Shown: positions 46,592-57,494 of the stretch, piece by piece
Position numbering within the stretch: position 1 is the first letter of the stretch
Layout of the letters: each line of letters opens with the position of its first letter
Assembly (NCBI GenBank): GCA_025201375.1
Contig: JAIWZP010000052.1
Location: forward strand, 145,016-209,015
From: Gongronella butleri
Lineage: Eukaryota > Mucoromycota > Mucoromycetes > Mucorales > Cunninghamellaceae
Length of the DNA: 64,000 bases
Direction of reading: 5' to 3'
The notes under the pieces: model-generated
Database searches by the model: none
Told to the model about the DNA's origin: nothing
The model's input: only the letters and a program-made list of their open reading frames with translations
Program-made: the position numbers and the translations under genes

Positions 46592-46738
46592 ACCCCATCT
46601 AGGTGCCCCCACCCACCCCAGTGGCGCCATTCCGTCCATCTCGCTCTTGTTTGCCGTGTGAGAGAGAGAAAAATCATCTGGCGTGCGTGGATTTGTTTAC
46701 GAATATGCAAACCATAAGGGGCGCGGCAAAGGGGGGCC

Positions 46739-46744
46739 AATAAA
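46739..46744 (+). terminator. Poly(A) signal of the SETD6/Rkm4-like gene
   Basis: AATAAA about 150 bp after the stop codon. Confidence 0.4.
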
Positions 46745-47186
46745 TAAGGAGCAGCACGATGTAAAAAGAGGAAAGAGAGTAATGAGAGAGACGCGTCCAA
46801 AAAAGGAGACCAATGCACAGCATAATAAAAAAAAAAGAGATAGAGAGAGAAATTGAGGGGTCGTCGCGATTTCAGGGGCCCGGCGAAATGAGGATTTTCA
46901 TTGCCCAATTGAGAAAAATTAATCTGCTTTTGGAAAAAGAAAAAAGGGCCATCCAGCAACGACCCCAACTCTGTTTTGTATTTTTTTGTTGAAAAAAGGA
47001 AATATTATCCCTTTCTCTCTTTTTTTTCTTCTTTTTTTCTTTAGTTTTCTCTCTTGTATTTTTTTCTCCACTCTCGAAAACAAGACCTAACTGGGGGACC
47101 GCTTACCTTGTCCAACATCCCCAATTGCAGCCTGCTTTTTGTATTTTTATTCTTTATCTTGACGCGCCCTTTTTTGTTGATTTGCC
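46745..47186. other. Intergenic region upstream of the Pho85-type cyclin
   Basis: A-rich then T-rich sequence leading to the cyclin start codon, presumably its promoter. No gene or clear motif. Confidence 0.4.
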
Positions 47187-47858
47187 ATGGCCACCAACTC
47201 GCCCACCTTGGATTTCTTTGATAGCCCCGAGCCTGCGCTGTCGTACATGGTACAAAAAGTGGATGGGCTGCTGGATTGCAGCCGGTCGGCGCGGATCCGC
47301 GCGATCCCGTCGCTGCCAAATTTCGTACGACAGGTCTACGTCAAGTGCCGCCTGTCGCCTGCCATCCTGGTGATTGCACTGATATATATCCACCGCCTGC
47401 AAGCGCGTCTGCCCATGGATTCAAAAGGCGACTATGACACGCCACACAAGGTCTTTTTGGCTGCCATCATCCTTGCTTGTAAATACAACGAGGACTGCAA
47501 GTCGCGCACCCAGGCTATTTATCGATGTGTCTCTGTCGTCTATTCCAACCAAGAATTGAACGAAATGGAGCGCAGCTTTCTCAGCGTTGTTCAGGTAAAA
47601 AACAAAAAAAGTGAAAAAAAAAAGAGCGCAGAGTGCTTCATGCCGCCGCTCAATCGGAGACGGCTTTCTTGTGCCACCCCAAACACACACACACAATCCA
47701 TGACGCGTGCATGATTGTTAAACCAACCAACCAAGATGCTCACCCGCATTCTTTTTTTTCTTATTTGCCTTTCTTAGTATGACTTGTACGTCGACATGAA
47801 GCAAGTTTACCACTACATCCAAGAGCATCCCACGCTTGAATTGAATTGGGAAGACTGA
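47187..47858 (+). CDS. Pho85-type cyclin (PHO80/PCL family)
   Basis: Regulatory partner of a Pho85/CDK5-type kinase in nutrient or cell-cycle control (family knowledge). Exons 47187-47594 and 47778-47858 give 162 residues, close to a minimal cyclin box. Visible: PNFVRQVYVKCRLSPAILVI, ALIYIHRLQ, then HKVFLAAIILACKYNEDC, the cyclin-box helices of the PCL family, and NQELNEMERSFLSVVQYDLYV, matching the family's E-x3-LE..FL..+.Y.L.V helix. The intron falls before YDLYV. The C terminus ends soon after (HPTLELNWED). It is shorter than yeast Pho80, and the PCL1/2 versus PHO80 subtype cannot be decided. Confidence 0.85.
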
Positions 47859-48247
47859 GCAACCATGCCGTGCGTGTGATTGAAATATCGCCCTGTTTTC
47901 CACTTTTTCTCGTTTTTTTTTTTTTTTGCATTCGTCACCTCAGCTCCGCTCCGATACGCGCCCCCCTATCATCTCAGCCCGCTTCCCTCCCTCCCTATGT
48001 TGCTCAACATTTGCCGCATTGCGCGCCATGATGTTTCGCTTATGCAGCCCGCCATATGCCCAATCCTTTTTTTTTTTTCTCTGGAAACAAACTCTATGCC
48101 CTTTAACAACTATGCCCTCCTTTTTTTTTTTTTTTATCCTCCTCCCTCCCTCCACTCTTAAAAATCTGAACTCCTACGATCCAATATCTTATGTACATAT
48201 CTTTTCTTTACTCATTACCCATAATTTTTATTTTTCATTGCTGAATG

Positions 48248-48253
48248 AATAAA
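48248..48253 (+). terminator. Candidate poly(A) signal of the cyclin gene
   Basis: AATAAA about 390 bp past the stop codon, after a C/T-rich stretch. Confidence 0.35.
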
Positions 48254-49454
48254 AGAGAGAACAAGTTGCATGATGCTGATGCAAAACATCTACCTACTTG
48301 GTCGCATGGGCGTAAAATGACGGATTGGGAATTGCCCCCCTCTTTTTTTTAGGAGACCCTCCTTTTTTTCTTTATCTCTCTCTCTTGCGCCATGCACACC
48401 ACACACGCTGATGCACGTCAGCATGGCTATTTTTAGCACGCTCTGCTTTTAATTTTTGCATCGCGACACCCTTTGCCACCACTTACCCATCTGCTGCGGC
48501 GAAAGTGCGTGTGTACCCCCAATCCAACGCTTGGTCGGCGCCCGCGGCACTCATGGCACTGTTGAGCTCGGATCACCTGATCACTCGCTATTCTCACGAG
48601 CATCCAAACAATGAGCCAAAATCCCACACGTGCAGATAGAGGTACAATGAAATACACCACTCTGAGCAAAAAAAAAAAAAAAAAAAAAGGAATCATAGAG
48701 CGCGTCGTTCACCTGGCATTTGCGGCCCCCTCCCCACTGACCGCGTCGCTGCCAAGCGAAGCGTATATGCCACAACACATCGTTTATCATATCATTGTAA
48801 AGCAACTATGCTGCCTATGCATCTTATCTCGTCCGGCAATTTGTGCATATTCTCTCGCAAGACAATCCTTTCCAATGCAAACGCCGCACTCGGCCATACC
48901 AATTTAAACTAAAATTTTATTGCTGTGAGCAGCCCGCTACGAACCTCCACGCTCTGAAAATGGCTAATTACTGCACATACTACTGTAAAAGGGCTTTTTC
49001 TGACATTTCGCGTCATGCATCAAATGCACACGATACTGTATATCTGGAGATCGAAAGCGGCTTTTATGCGCGTATGATAGCTTGAAATTTGGAGGAACAA
49101 GCGATTTCACTGGGGCTCAATCGCAGCATTATTTGAAAACGGTGCAAATGTGCCCATTGCAAAAAAAAAAATAAAATAAAAATCGTCTATGATACAGTAT
49201 TTTTGTATGTTACCAAAAGACTCTACTACTGTAGTAGTAGCTATGAAAGATTAAATTTTTGACTTTTGCTTTCCAAATCGTTTGTCTGTAACCATGATTG
49301 ACACTACATACAGTACTAAATAAAGTTTTACAAATGCTACTGACTGTAACACAGTAGCACTGCAGCCAAAAAAAAAAAAAAATCCAGCAAGCAATGTCAA
49401 AGTCTCTCGCGTCTCGCTGAGCCAGCTGATCGACCTTCTTCATATCATGCACGC
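48254..49454. other. Gene-free AT-rich stretch
   Basis: T-rich and A-rich tracts and short ORFs without coding character. The 41-codon ORF at 48959-49084 contains a Cys/His pattern (YCTYYCKRAF...RHASNAH) that could be a decayed zinc-finger fragment but is too short to support. Confidence 0.35.
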
Positions 49455-50500
49455 TACAGTACCGTACAGTGCCCTCCCAAAAAAAAGTTGACACTTTGGC
49501 TATTGCTCCACAGTGTGAGGTGTCAAGCAATCACGTTAATCTGTTCTGTATTGATCAATAATGGCTCAAATGACATGAAATTTCGTAGAAACAATGATAT
49601 AAAAGTGTAAAAACAAGTTCTAAAATTATGAACGGGCTATAGCAAGCGGGTTTTGAAATAGAGCAAAAAAGGGGTACCTGACGCGTCACGCGACGCGACG
49701 CGTACCGTATCTACGCGTATACAATGGCCTGTGGAGATGAAATGACATTATGAACACCATCTCCAAAATTTTTTATGACGAGCGTAATGGTTCCTGATTG
49801 TATTTTATGAATCAATTCCATGTTACATGCATCACATCGGTACTGTGATTGCTAAATGTAAGATTATTATGCGACGCGTGCACGTGTCAGACGCGTCAAA
49901 AGTCGCGATTTTCTTCCTAACATGGTCGTAATGCTCCTACTGGTCAACCAATTGATAACAGCCTATTCTTGTCCTTCAAAATAAAGTATTACAATGGCTT
50001 TAAGTCAAGTAGTGATTAAAATTAAATGACAGAAATGAATATTGTTATTTCAGATGCGCCTGACGGGTGACGCGTGTCACATGATGACTTTACGTTTATC
50101 GATCACAGCACCGATGTGATGCATGTAACATGGAATTGATTCATAAAATACAATCAGGAACCATTACGCTCGTCATAAAAAATTTTGGAGATGGTGTTCA
50201 TAATGTCATTTCATCTCCACAGGCCATTGTATACGCGTAGATACGGTACGCGTCGCGTCGCGTGACGCGTCAGGTACCCCTTTTTTGCTCTATTTCAAAA
50301 CCCGCTTGCTATAGCCCGTTCATAATTTTAGAACTTGTTTTTACACTTTTATATCATTGTTTCTACGAAATTTCATGTCATTTGAGCCATTATTGATCAA
50401 TACAGAACAGATTAACGTGATTGCTTGACACCTCACACTGTAGAGCAATAGCCAAATAAAGTGTAAACTTTTTTTTGGGAGGGCACTGTACAGTACTGTA
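49455..50500. repeat. Long inverted repeat, arms about 400 bp, spacer 250 bp
   Basis: The left arm (49455-49850) is the reverse complement of the right arm (50101-50500) with about four mismatches and one 4-nt indel. Both arms carry the same cluster of ACGCGT/CGCGACGCG motifs. The ends begin TACAGTACCGTACAGTGCCC and its counterpart. There is no ORF of note in the arms or spacer. It looks like a foldback or MITE-like element, or a locus able to make hairpin RNA. Confidence 0.88.
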
Positions 50501-50744
50501 CAGCACAGTACTGTAATACTGTAAAGCATACTGTATTACTGTATGATACAGTACAACAGTATCATATATACCGTATCATATCCGCCAATATCATCGTCTC
50601 AAGCTCAGTGGGCAGAACTGACGCCATGGTGACGCGTGATAGTGTTGTTGTACTGTCACTTGAATGCTGGAAACATCGCGCGCGCCACACTGCACAAAAA
50701 CGTATGCATTTATCGTACCTTTTAGGTACAGTAGGTAAAAATCA

Positions 50745-51880
50745 AAGAGCGAGTTTTTTCAGACGAGACTTTGCCGGCGTGCTGTGCCTCCAGAATTTTT
50801 TTACAGCCTGCCTACCCGCTAATAATGAAACTTCTTGCGTCACAGCGTAAACTACGGCCCTGTGCGCAAGACGGTCCCGCCCGATTTTTTTTGGACTCGA
50901 AAATACCAAAAAAAAGTCGGATTTGTACTATTTTGCATTCATCTGGCCACCTGCATCTTGGTCGACCCCGCTCAAAATTGGCCGCATCGCGTTCACCGCA
51001 AAAATTGCAACAAAAAAGCTTAAAACCCGAAAGCGCTACGACGACCACTTTTGAAAAATTCAGGGGTCACTCAGGGGTCACACATTTCAATCTCAGAAAA
51101 TGCCTAATTTGGAAAATTTCGAACTCCGAGTGATCAATGCATCCCAAACAGACAACTCCGACAATTTCCTATTGGCAGACAAAATGGCAGGTCGCACCGA
51201 ACTAAGAAAAAATTCCAAAGAGTGACGCATGAACGGCGATCGACTGAGAAAAGTGTCTGCTTTGGGCAAGATTTTTTGCAAAAATTTAAGGTTTGGCACT
51301 TCCAAATTAAGGTCGTGGATTGCATGGAATTTTTATTTTTTTATCTTTTATTGCATTTCTGTGCGCTGATCATCTTGAGTGGTGGGCTCCAGCCTGGTGA
51401 ATGACCGTTGCAAAAAGTCAAAACCCAAGCGAGCGCGCTGCAAGAAGTCATTACATTATATGCTTTGCCTCCCAGTTTGTTACTGTAACGTAGTAAAACT
51501 GGAATAAAAATCGGGGGTCGACTAGACCATTGCCGAGCAAATCGCGATCAAAGATTTCGTTGAAAAAGTGGATTTTCTCTGCGAGTTTTAACCATTCTAC
51601 CGGTACATCGATGAAACTGGTCTCGTTCGATAGAGATTCAACGGATGCTTTCGACACGTTACGTAAACGCGCCTTGTGTTGTTGTGCAATCCGTTGCCGA
51701 GAACATCGAGGTTGAAAATTATTTTTGAAATGTTTGAACGACTTTCGCAAGCGTACAAAGATCACTCATCGGGCGAATAAACATTCCAGAAATGACAGTT
51801 GCGCAGCGTGTCTCTTTCTGTCAGTGCCATTTGCACCGCGATCCACAAGATACTGTACGTATTTCGAGATCATGTGCCAA
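50745..51880 (+). repeat. Second copy of the 1.1-kb dispersed repeat
   Basis: A diverged direct copy of about 8190-9300. Landmarks occur in the same order: GTGCCTCCAGAATTTTTTTA, TTCAGGGGTCACTCAGGGGT, AACTCCGAGTGATCAATGCA and AAAAAGTGGATTTTCTCTGC. Confidence 0.75.
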
Positions 51881-52254
51881 ATTTGTAAAAATAACGGTAT
51901 ACTGTATAGTGTATACCTGCGCATCATTCATGCATACCAAAAATGGCTGTTGCGTGAGAGTGTTGTGGTTTCATTGCAGCAATTGGATGGACATCACGAG
52001 AAATGAGAGCATGAGTGTCTCGATTCACTTTATATGCAAACCTCCTCGGGGGTCGCTGCTCTTTTTTTTAGTCCAGCAACTCCCGATTGTTCGGTGTAAA
52101 TGGTAGGACACAGCACAATACCAAGGGGAAATGTCGACGTCGTCATACAAACCCAAGGACTTTGCGCAATAAAACATGATGAATTCGTCACCCCCCGCTT
52201 AAAGCCCGCCCTGGAGCCGACTTCTTTTCCTACGCTACTTACTCTTCTTTCTCT
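51881..52254. repeat. Short dispersed repeat related to 52.9-53.2 kb
   Basis: Strings such as AAAAATGGCTGTTG, CATCACGAGAAATGAGAGC and TTTTTTTTAGTCCAG recur at about 52945-53175. Confidence 0.5.
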
Positions 52255-52680
52255 CTCTTTTTTTCCTTTTATAGCCATGCGCACATGCGAGCACATGCAA
52301 GCACGACACCACGCAACAGACTGAAAAAGCACTGGAAAAGGACAAAAGCCGCTGGTGTTCACTATTTTTTGGTGTCTTGGCGCGTCCTGTTGCCTGGCTT
52401 CGTCCTCTTTTTTTCTCTAATGGCCATGCATGCGAGCACATGCAAGCATGACGTCGCGCAACACATTGCAAAAGCACCGGAAATGGACGAAAACAAGTGA
52501 TAATTTCTTTTTTTTGCTGCCTTGGGCACGCATCATGTTGTTGCCTGACATCCTTTGTCCTGTTTTTTTGTCAAGGCCATGCGAGCATATCATATGGGCG
52601 CTCGACACCACGCAACGCACTGTGAAAGGACCGGAAATCGATGAAAACAACCGCTATTTGCTGTACTTTGTCTTTTGTAT
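52255..52680 (+). repeat. About 150-bp tandem repeat, three diverged copies
   Basis: Copies anchored by GCCATGC near 52274, 52423 and 52576. Each contains an AGCACATGCAAGCA-like string, CACGCAAC/CGCGCAAC and a GGAAA-GACGAAAAC-like string, separated by T-rich spacers. Small ORFs here follow the repeat and are not genes. Confidence 0.6.
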
Positions 52681-53550
52681 TGCTCGGTGAATCAATGGGG
52701 CCAGCAGCGATTTGCACCAGCAGCAACGACATCAGCGCTTCATGGCCCCCAAAAATGATTTAGAGCCAAGGTAGTAAGACCTCTCTCTCTTTTGTCTTCA
52801 CTCAATTTAATAAAGAAGCTGCTACACACAAAACGACATATAGTAGCTAAAAAGGGCGCGATGAGAAAGACTTGGAATCATGCAAAATTGGTCATGGATT
52901 CCAAGATGATGGCTGCCGTTGTCAGAGTGTTGTGGGTCGCTCGTCCTTTTTTTTAGTCCAGAAACCCCCAATAGCTCGTCGGTGTGCGCATCATGCATCC
53001 CAAAAATGGCTGTTGGCTGTTGGCGAGTATTGTGTTTCGTTGCAGCAAAAAAAAAAAAAAAAGGCGGATGGGCATCACGAGAAATGAGAGCTTGAATGTC
53101 TCAATTCACTTTTTACGCAAACCTTGGGGGTCATTCGTCCTTCCATTCCAAAAATGGCTGTTGGGCGAGTATTACGGTTTCAGATCCGGTCGACACGCGG
53201 GTTTTATGATAATTATTGAGTTCATGAGGAGAGGAAATCAAAAAATATGACTATCGTGGCCCAGCACCTTTCAACGCCAAGAAGTGACCCCACATCTTGC
53301 CAGGCCAGGCAAGGGCCTCCGGACCTTGTCCTATTCTTTCATGCAATGCATTCACTTGCTTGCTCCTTTCTTTGCCGCAATTTTTGTGGGTTCTCGAGGT
53401 TTTCATGACTCCTTTTCTTGACACAAACACACTTGCTGATCGGCATTTTGCAGCATATGATGTTTTTCCATTAAAAAGGGATTTTCCACGTTTGATAATA
53501 CCAGACCGCTCCAAAGTCGTGCATCAATTGGACTTGAAAGCTCTGCAGTA

Positions 53551-53593
<43 letters not shown>

Positions 53594-53732
53594 AACCATT
53601 GACGACTAGAGTCATTGAAAATGCACGCCAAATTCTACGTTCTTTATTTTTTATTATGCAATCCTGCACAACAGGATGCATGCTCTGTTGTGGAAAAGGA
53701 GAATTTATTCGCCCCCTGAAAATAAGTTGCAC
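52681..53732. other. Repeat-derived region with a T12A29 tract
   Basis: Contains the partner of the 51.9-kb repeat (52945-53175) and a run of 12 T followed by 29 A (53551-53591), a possible retroposed tail or replication-slippage site. No supported gene. Confidence 0.4.
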
Positions 53733-53739
53733 TATAAAA
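53733..53739 (+). promoter_or_regulatory. TATA box of the small secreted protein gene
   Basis: TATAAAA 65-71 bp before the start codon of the 118-aa ORF, the expected distance for a short leader. Confidence 0.45.
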
Positions 53740-53803
53740 ACAAGATAAAAAGCGCTACCTATTGCAATTCAAAAAAAATTGTTGCTTTATTATAAAAAAC
53801 ACC

Positions 53804-54160
53804 ATGGCTATCTTCATTTTGCCCTACTTCACGCTCGTTTTTGTGTGTTTTTTTATCGCTCACAGTGCCATTGCCCAACCTAACGGACCTATCCTCCAGG
53901 AATCTAAACCGATTGCTGAGCTTGTGCCAGACTTGCTGGGTTTTGCAAGCCAAGGCTGCACGGAAAAGCAATTACAATCGGGGGCCGCGTACCTGGGCAC
54001 TGATTTACTTGATGCCCTTGAAGCCTGTGCTGGTGCAGGCCTTCCCGGGAGAGCTTCATGCCCTCCGGGTGGTATAAGTCAGTTAATTGCTGAATACCCA
54101 TCGCGTATAGCAATGTACACCCAATTCATCTCCCAATGTTCCAGCAGCGCAAATCCCTAG
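53804..54160 (+). CDS. Small secreted protein, unknown function
   Basis: Single-exon ORF of 118 residues from ATG 53804 (in-frame codons upstream lack an ATG). The signal peptide (about 1-24, FTLVFVCFFIAHSAIA then QPNG) is followed by a helical mature part with four Cys (GCTEKQ, EACAGAG, ASCPPG, SQCSSS) and a short Ser/Asn/Pro end. A TATA box precedes it and a candidate AATAAA lies at 54280-54285. It stands alone in a repeat island, the kind of setting where effector-like genes occur, but that is only context. No family recognised. Confidence 0.6.
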   Translation: MAIFILPYFTLVFVCFFIAHSAIAQPNGPILQESKPIAELVPDLLGFASQGCTEKQLQSGAAYLGTDLLDALEACAGAGLPGRASCPPGGISQLIAEYPSRIAMYTQFISQCSSSANP

Positions 54161-54279
54161 CTTGCTTTATTTCATTGTCTTTTACATTCTCTTGGGCTCT
54201 CTTTGGTCGAGCTACATTGCACGGAAAGTGGTAAAAAGCTGTCCATGATGCTGCTACTTGCTATTAGGTGTTCTTAAGG

Positions 54280-54285
54280 CAATAA
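54280..54285 (+). terminator. Candidate poly(A) signal of the small secreted protein gene
   Basis: AATAAA in GGCAATAAAAACTTT about 120 bp after the stop codon. Confidence 0.4.
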
Positions 54286-56860
54286 AAACTTTTTTACACT
54301 ATATAAACTACGAGGTTGTGTAAAAAAAAGAAAAAAAGTTGCACATGGAAGCGTCAATTCGGACATGTGTCGCGTTTACAACGCGTAGATGTGAATTAAA
54401 ACAGCGCGCTATCATGATCGTACTTTTATGTTGTCGCCTCCGCAAGTCTATTTCTTTTCTTTTTGTATCAAATACTACGGATATTGCCATAGATTTCGTC
54501 ATGAATGTCAATGACATGACTCTAATTGCTCCATGCCTCATTGCCATTCTGTACGTCCAGCAAGGAGTACAATTGCTCGATCTCGTCCATTTGATGCAGT
54601 AAGGAGTAAAAAAAGAGATGGTTCCCTATTTTCGCATAATAACCTTTGCCCTATGCCAACCAGCCGTAGCAGATTGAGAATTTTTATAAAAACCTCAAGC
54701 TAATATCAATCAAAAACAGATAAACTGCAAAAATCACCATGATCCTCGCCATTTGACCCTGCATCGTACTTTTCTCTGCTCTTCCTCATGCCGACGCTCA
54801 AAGCGCTGCATTTTGGTATATCCTAAAATGCACCTATTTTTTGAAAAAAAGGCAAGATTGCGCGTTTGCTATTAATTAATAACAATACCGCATCAAAGCG
54901 CCAACGAGGATGAAAATCGTGTCACTTTTAGCCGTTCCATGTTATTTTTTCTGTGCGTAAGAGTCTCTTTCTTGTTCGAAGCAAATCAGCAATAAAAATC
55001 GGGGGTTGACTTGACGGATCGTGAGAAAAAAGCGAGAAACGTCAAATATTAGAAATTTGAATTTCTCGACCAGTTTTGGTCTTATACTGGTGAAAGTGGG
55101 TTCATCCGACAGAAAATCAGATTCTGCATCTATGTCCACCGCAGCACGCCATCCTTTGTCTTGTCCATTGCCGAGAAAAATGAAGCTGAAGTGTTTGATT
55201 GGGCGTTGCAAGTGTACAAATGTTGCGCATCGTCTTTGCCGGGCAGGGACAAAATGACACTCTAGCGCGTCTCTTTCCATTTGCAAATTTTGAGCGAGGT
55301 CGAATAGCAATCTGACGCGTTAGAAGAGGCAAAATTGTGAATTTGTGGGTAAATGTCGACTTACTCGTCAACGGCCAGATCAACCCCCAGTTTTTATTTT
55401 TATTCTGAAAAGAGAGAGGCCAAAATACCTACAGTATGAGTCAAAGTTTCGTGCAACTGAAAGCACCCGATGGTGCCCTGTGTCGAATTGAAAAAAGCAC
55501 GATTTTCTACCGATTTTCCAAGGGATGGTACGGTCATGAATTTTAAACCGGTGGAAATCAGATCCTCGGATCGTCGCGATATTCAACCACATGGTAGAAT
55601 GCATCCATTTACCAATGAAAATGCAATAAAACGCGGTGCTCTATTGACTGGTTGTTGTACAATGTGCAATTTGCTTCATATTTTCACCATATGCTTCTTA
55701 TCTCGATGAAAACTGGCCGCAGATTCTCGAAACACAGCTCATAAGAAAGAGCGCAATCTGCTGCGTACGTGACCATCAATGATCACTTCAAAAAATGAGT
55801 TCCAGACGGAATCGATGCGAACAATCTATTTGCGAGGTAACTTGGACGTGTGAAAAACCGCGCGAGACACTGATTTAAGTGCGCCTATTTCAAGTCAAAT
55901 CCATGCACCTGGGGCCTCTTCTGTTGCTAGTGAATGTGTCAGTATCATACGGGCGCTTTTCCGCGCGCCATTTTTCTGCAAAGTTTATTCTAAAAACACT
56001 AATTGCTTGCCAGCCAGCAAGTCAATGTTGCTCGCTTTTAGCATTTTTCGTGGTTTTTCCCTGCACTGCTTTTTGGGTGCAATTTTGGAGGAATTCTGGA
56101 GGCCCATTTTTTCGATTTTGGTTTTGGAGCCCTGAGGCGGCCATTTTTGATTTGCGCTTGGCACTCCTCCTCCAGCGCGCTGTAAGTCATCCCATTAGAT
56201 GCTTTGCCTCCCTGTTCGTTAGAAAATCTGGAATAAAAATCGCAAGTCGACTATCATAGACCGTTGTCGAGCAAGTCTTCATTTAAGATTTTGTTGAAAA
56301 AGTTCATTTCCTCTGTCAGTTTTGGTCATCCACCGATGAAACTGGTCGCATTCGCGAGAGATTCAGTAGCTGCATTTGATACGTCAAAAACATTATGGGT
56401 CATTTTACCAGTTGTCGAGAAAAGTGAAATTTGAAAATTAATTCAATGATTGATTGACTTGTGCAAGCATGCAAAGTTCGCTCACCAGCCAACCAAACAA
56501 TCCAAAATTGACACCCACCAAGGGTGTCTCTTTTGATCGGTGTCGTTTTCAATGCTATCCACAAAATATTTATGATATCATTGAGAAAAGTACGTACTGG
56601 ATTTGTGGAAATGTCATGATTTTGGATTCATCTGCACAATGATTCAGTCGACTCCTGTCTTGAACGTCTTGCCAAAAAGAGATGCACCGATATAACCTAA
56701 CGTGAAGCTTTTGGACGATACAAGTTTTAAGTTTGATGTTGGGGCCTGACGTGGGTCAAAAAAGAAAAATGTGTTACTGTTTGCCGAACTCGAGGGATTC
56801 TTGTCCGCATGGCTCCAAATTCGAATCATGGATCGTCGAGGCGGAAACTTGACGATTTGC

Positions 56861-56901
<41 letters not shown>

Positions 56902-57172
56902 GTGATCGATTTGCTCATTCTTTATGATATATGGTGCGTTTTGTGTAAATATTGGAACAAAAAGTGCCTTTGACAGCCAACATCGTCAAGATTTGCCTGG
57001 TGAAAACTTACTTTTCATTAGGCTGACCTAGTTTTCCACTGTAGCATCAAGCAAGTCGGTGGTGTGCCTTTTAGATGAGAAACGGATGGTGAAAGCCAAT
57101 CCCCCTTTTTATGAGCAATACTTTAGCTCTTGAAAATGATATTGCAAGTATTCGAGAATAAAAAGGGCGTGA
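54286..57172. repeat. Repeat island 4: three modules in a row
   Basis: About 54975-55405 matches 13805-14295; about 55440-56170 matches 43220-43970; about 56165-56650 matches part of 8870-9300 and 51425-51880. All are in the plus orientation. A run of 38 T (56863-56900) follows. ORFs here lack coding character. Confidence 0.65.
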
Positions 57173-57178
57173 TTTATT
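57173..57178 (-). terminator. Candidate poly(A) signal of MED13
   Basis: TTTATT on the plus strand about 320 bp beyond the MED13 stop codon, at the edge of the repeat island. Confidence 0.35.
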
Positions 57179-57494
57179 ATTAAAAAAATTTACATCGAAG
57201 CAAGAATATTAATGCAAAAAAAAAGAAAACAGATGAACAGTGAGGCGCCGTCGACATCCATTGGCCGATTCGCCCTTTGGTTGGGTGCTTTGTGAAGGTT
57301 GGCGAGGTTGAAGTGCGGGCGAAAATCAATGGTGAAGAGATGGGGACGGTGAGGGCGTGAGATGGATCTAAATGCAAGAAAAAAAAAAAGAGGGGAAAGG
57401 GGGGAAGGGCAAAAGACAGCAAGAAACAAGGGGAAAAAAGGGCAACTACGTACATTTAAAATAAAAAAAAGGGAGAGGTGGGTCTGAAGATTTT

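Noticed and set aside
48959..49084. Possible zinc-finger peptide (YCTYYCKRAF...H)
   Set aside because: Only 41 codons, one imperfect Cys/His set, no neighbouring exon found. Could be a relic but cannot be supported.
54339..54602. 87-codon plus ORF and an overlapping 79-codon minus ORF
   Set aside because: Both read through unremarkable AT-rich sequence; neither has a signal, domain or codon pattern suggesting a gene.
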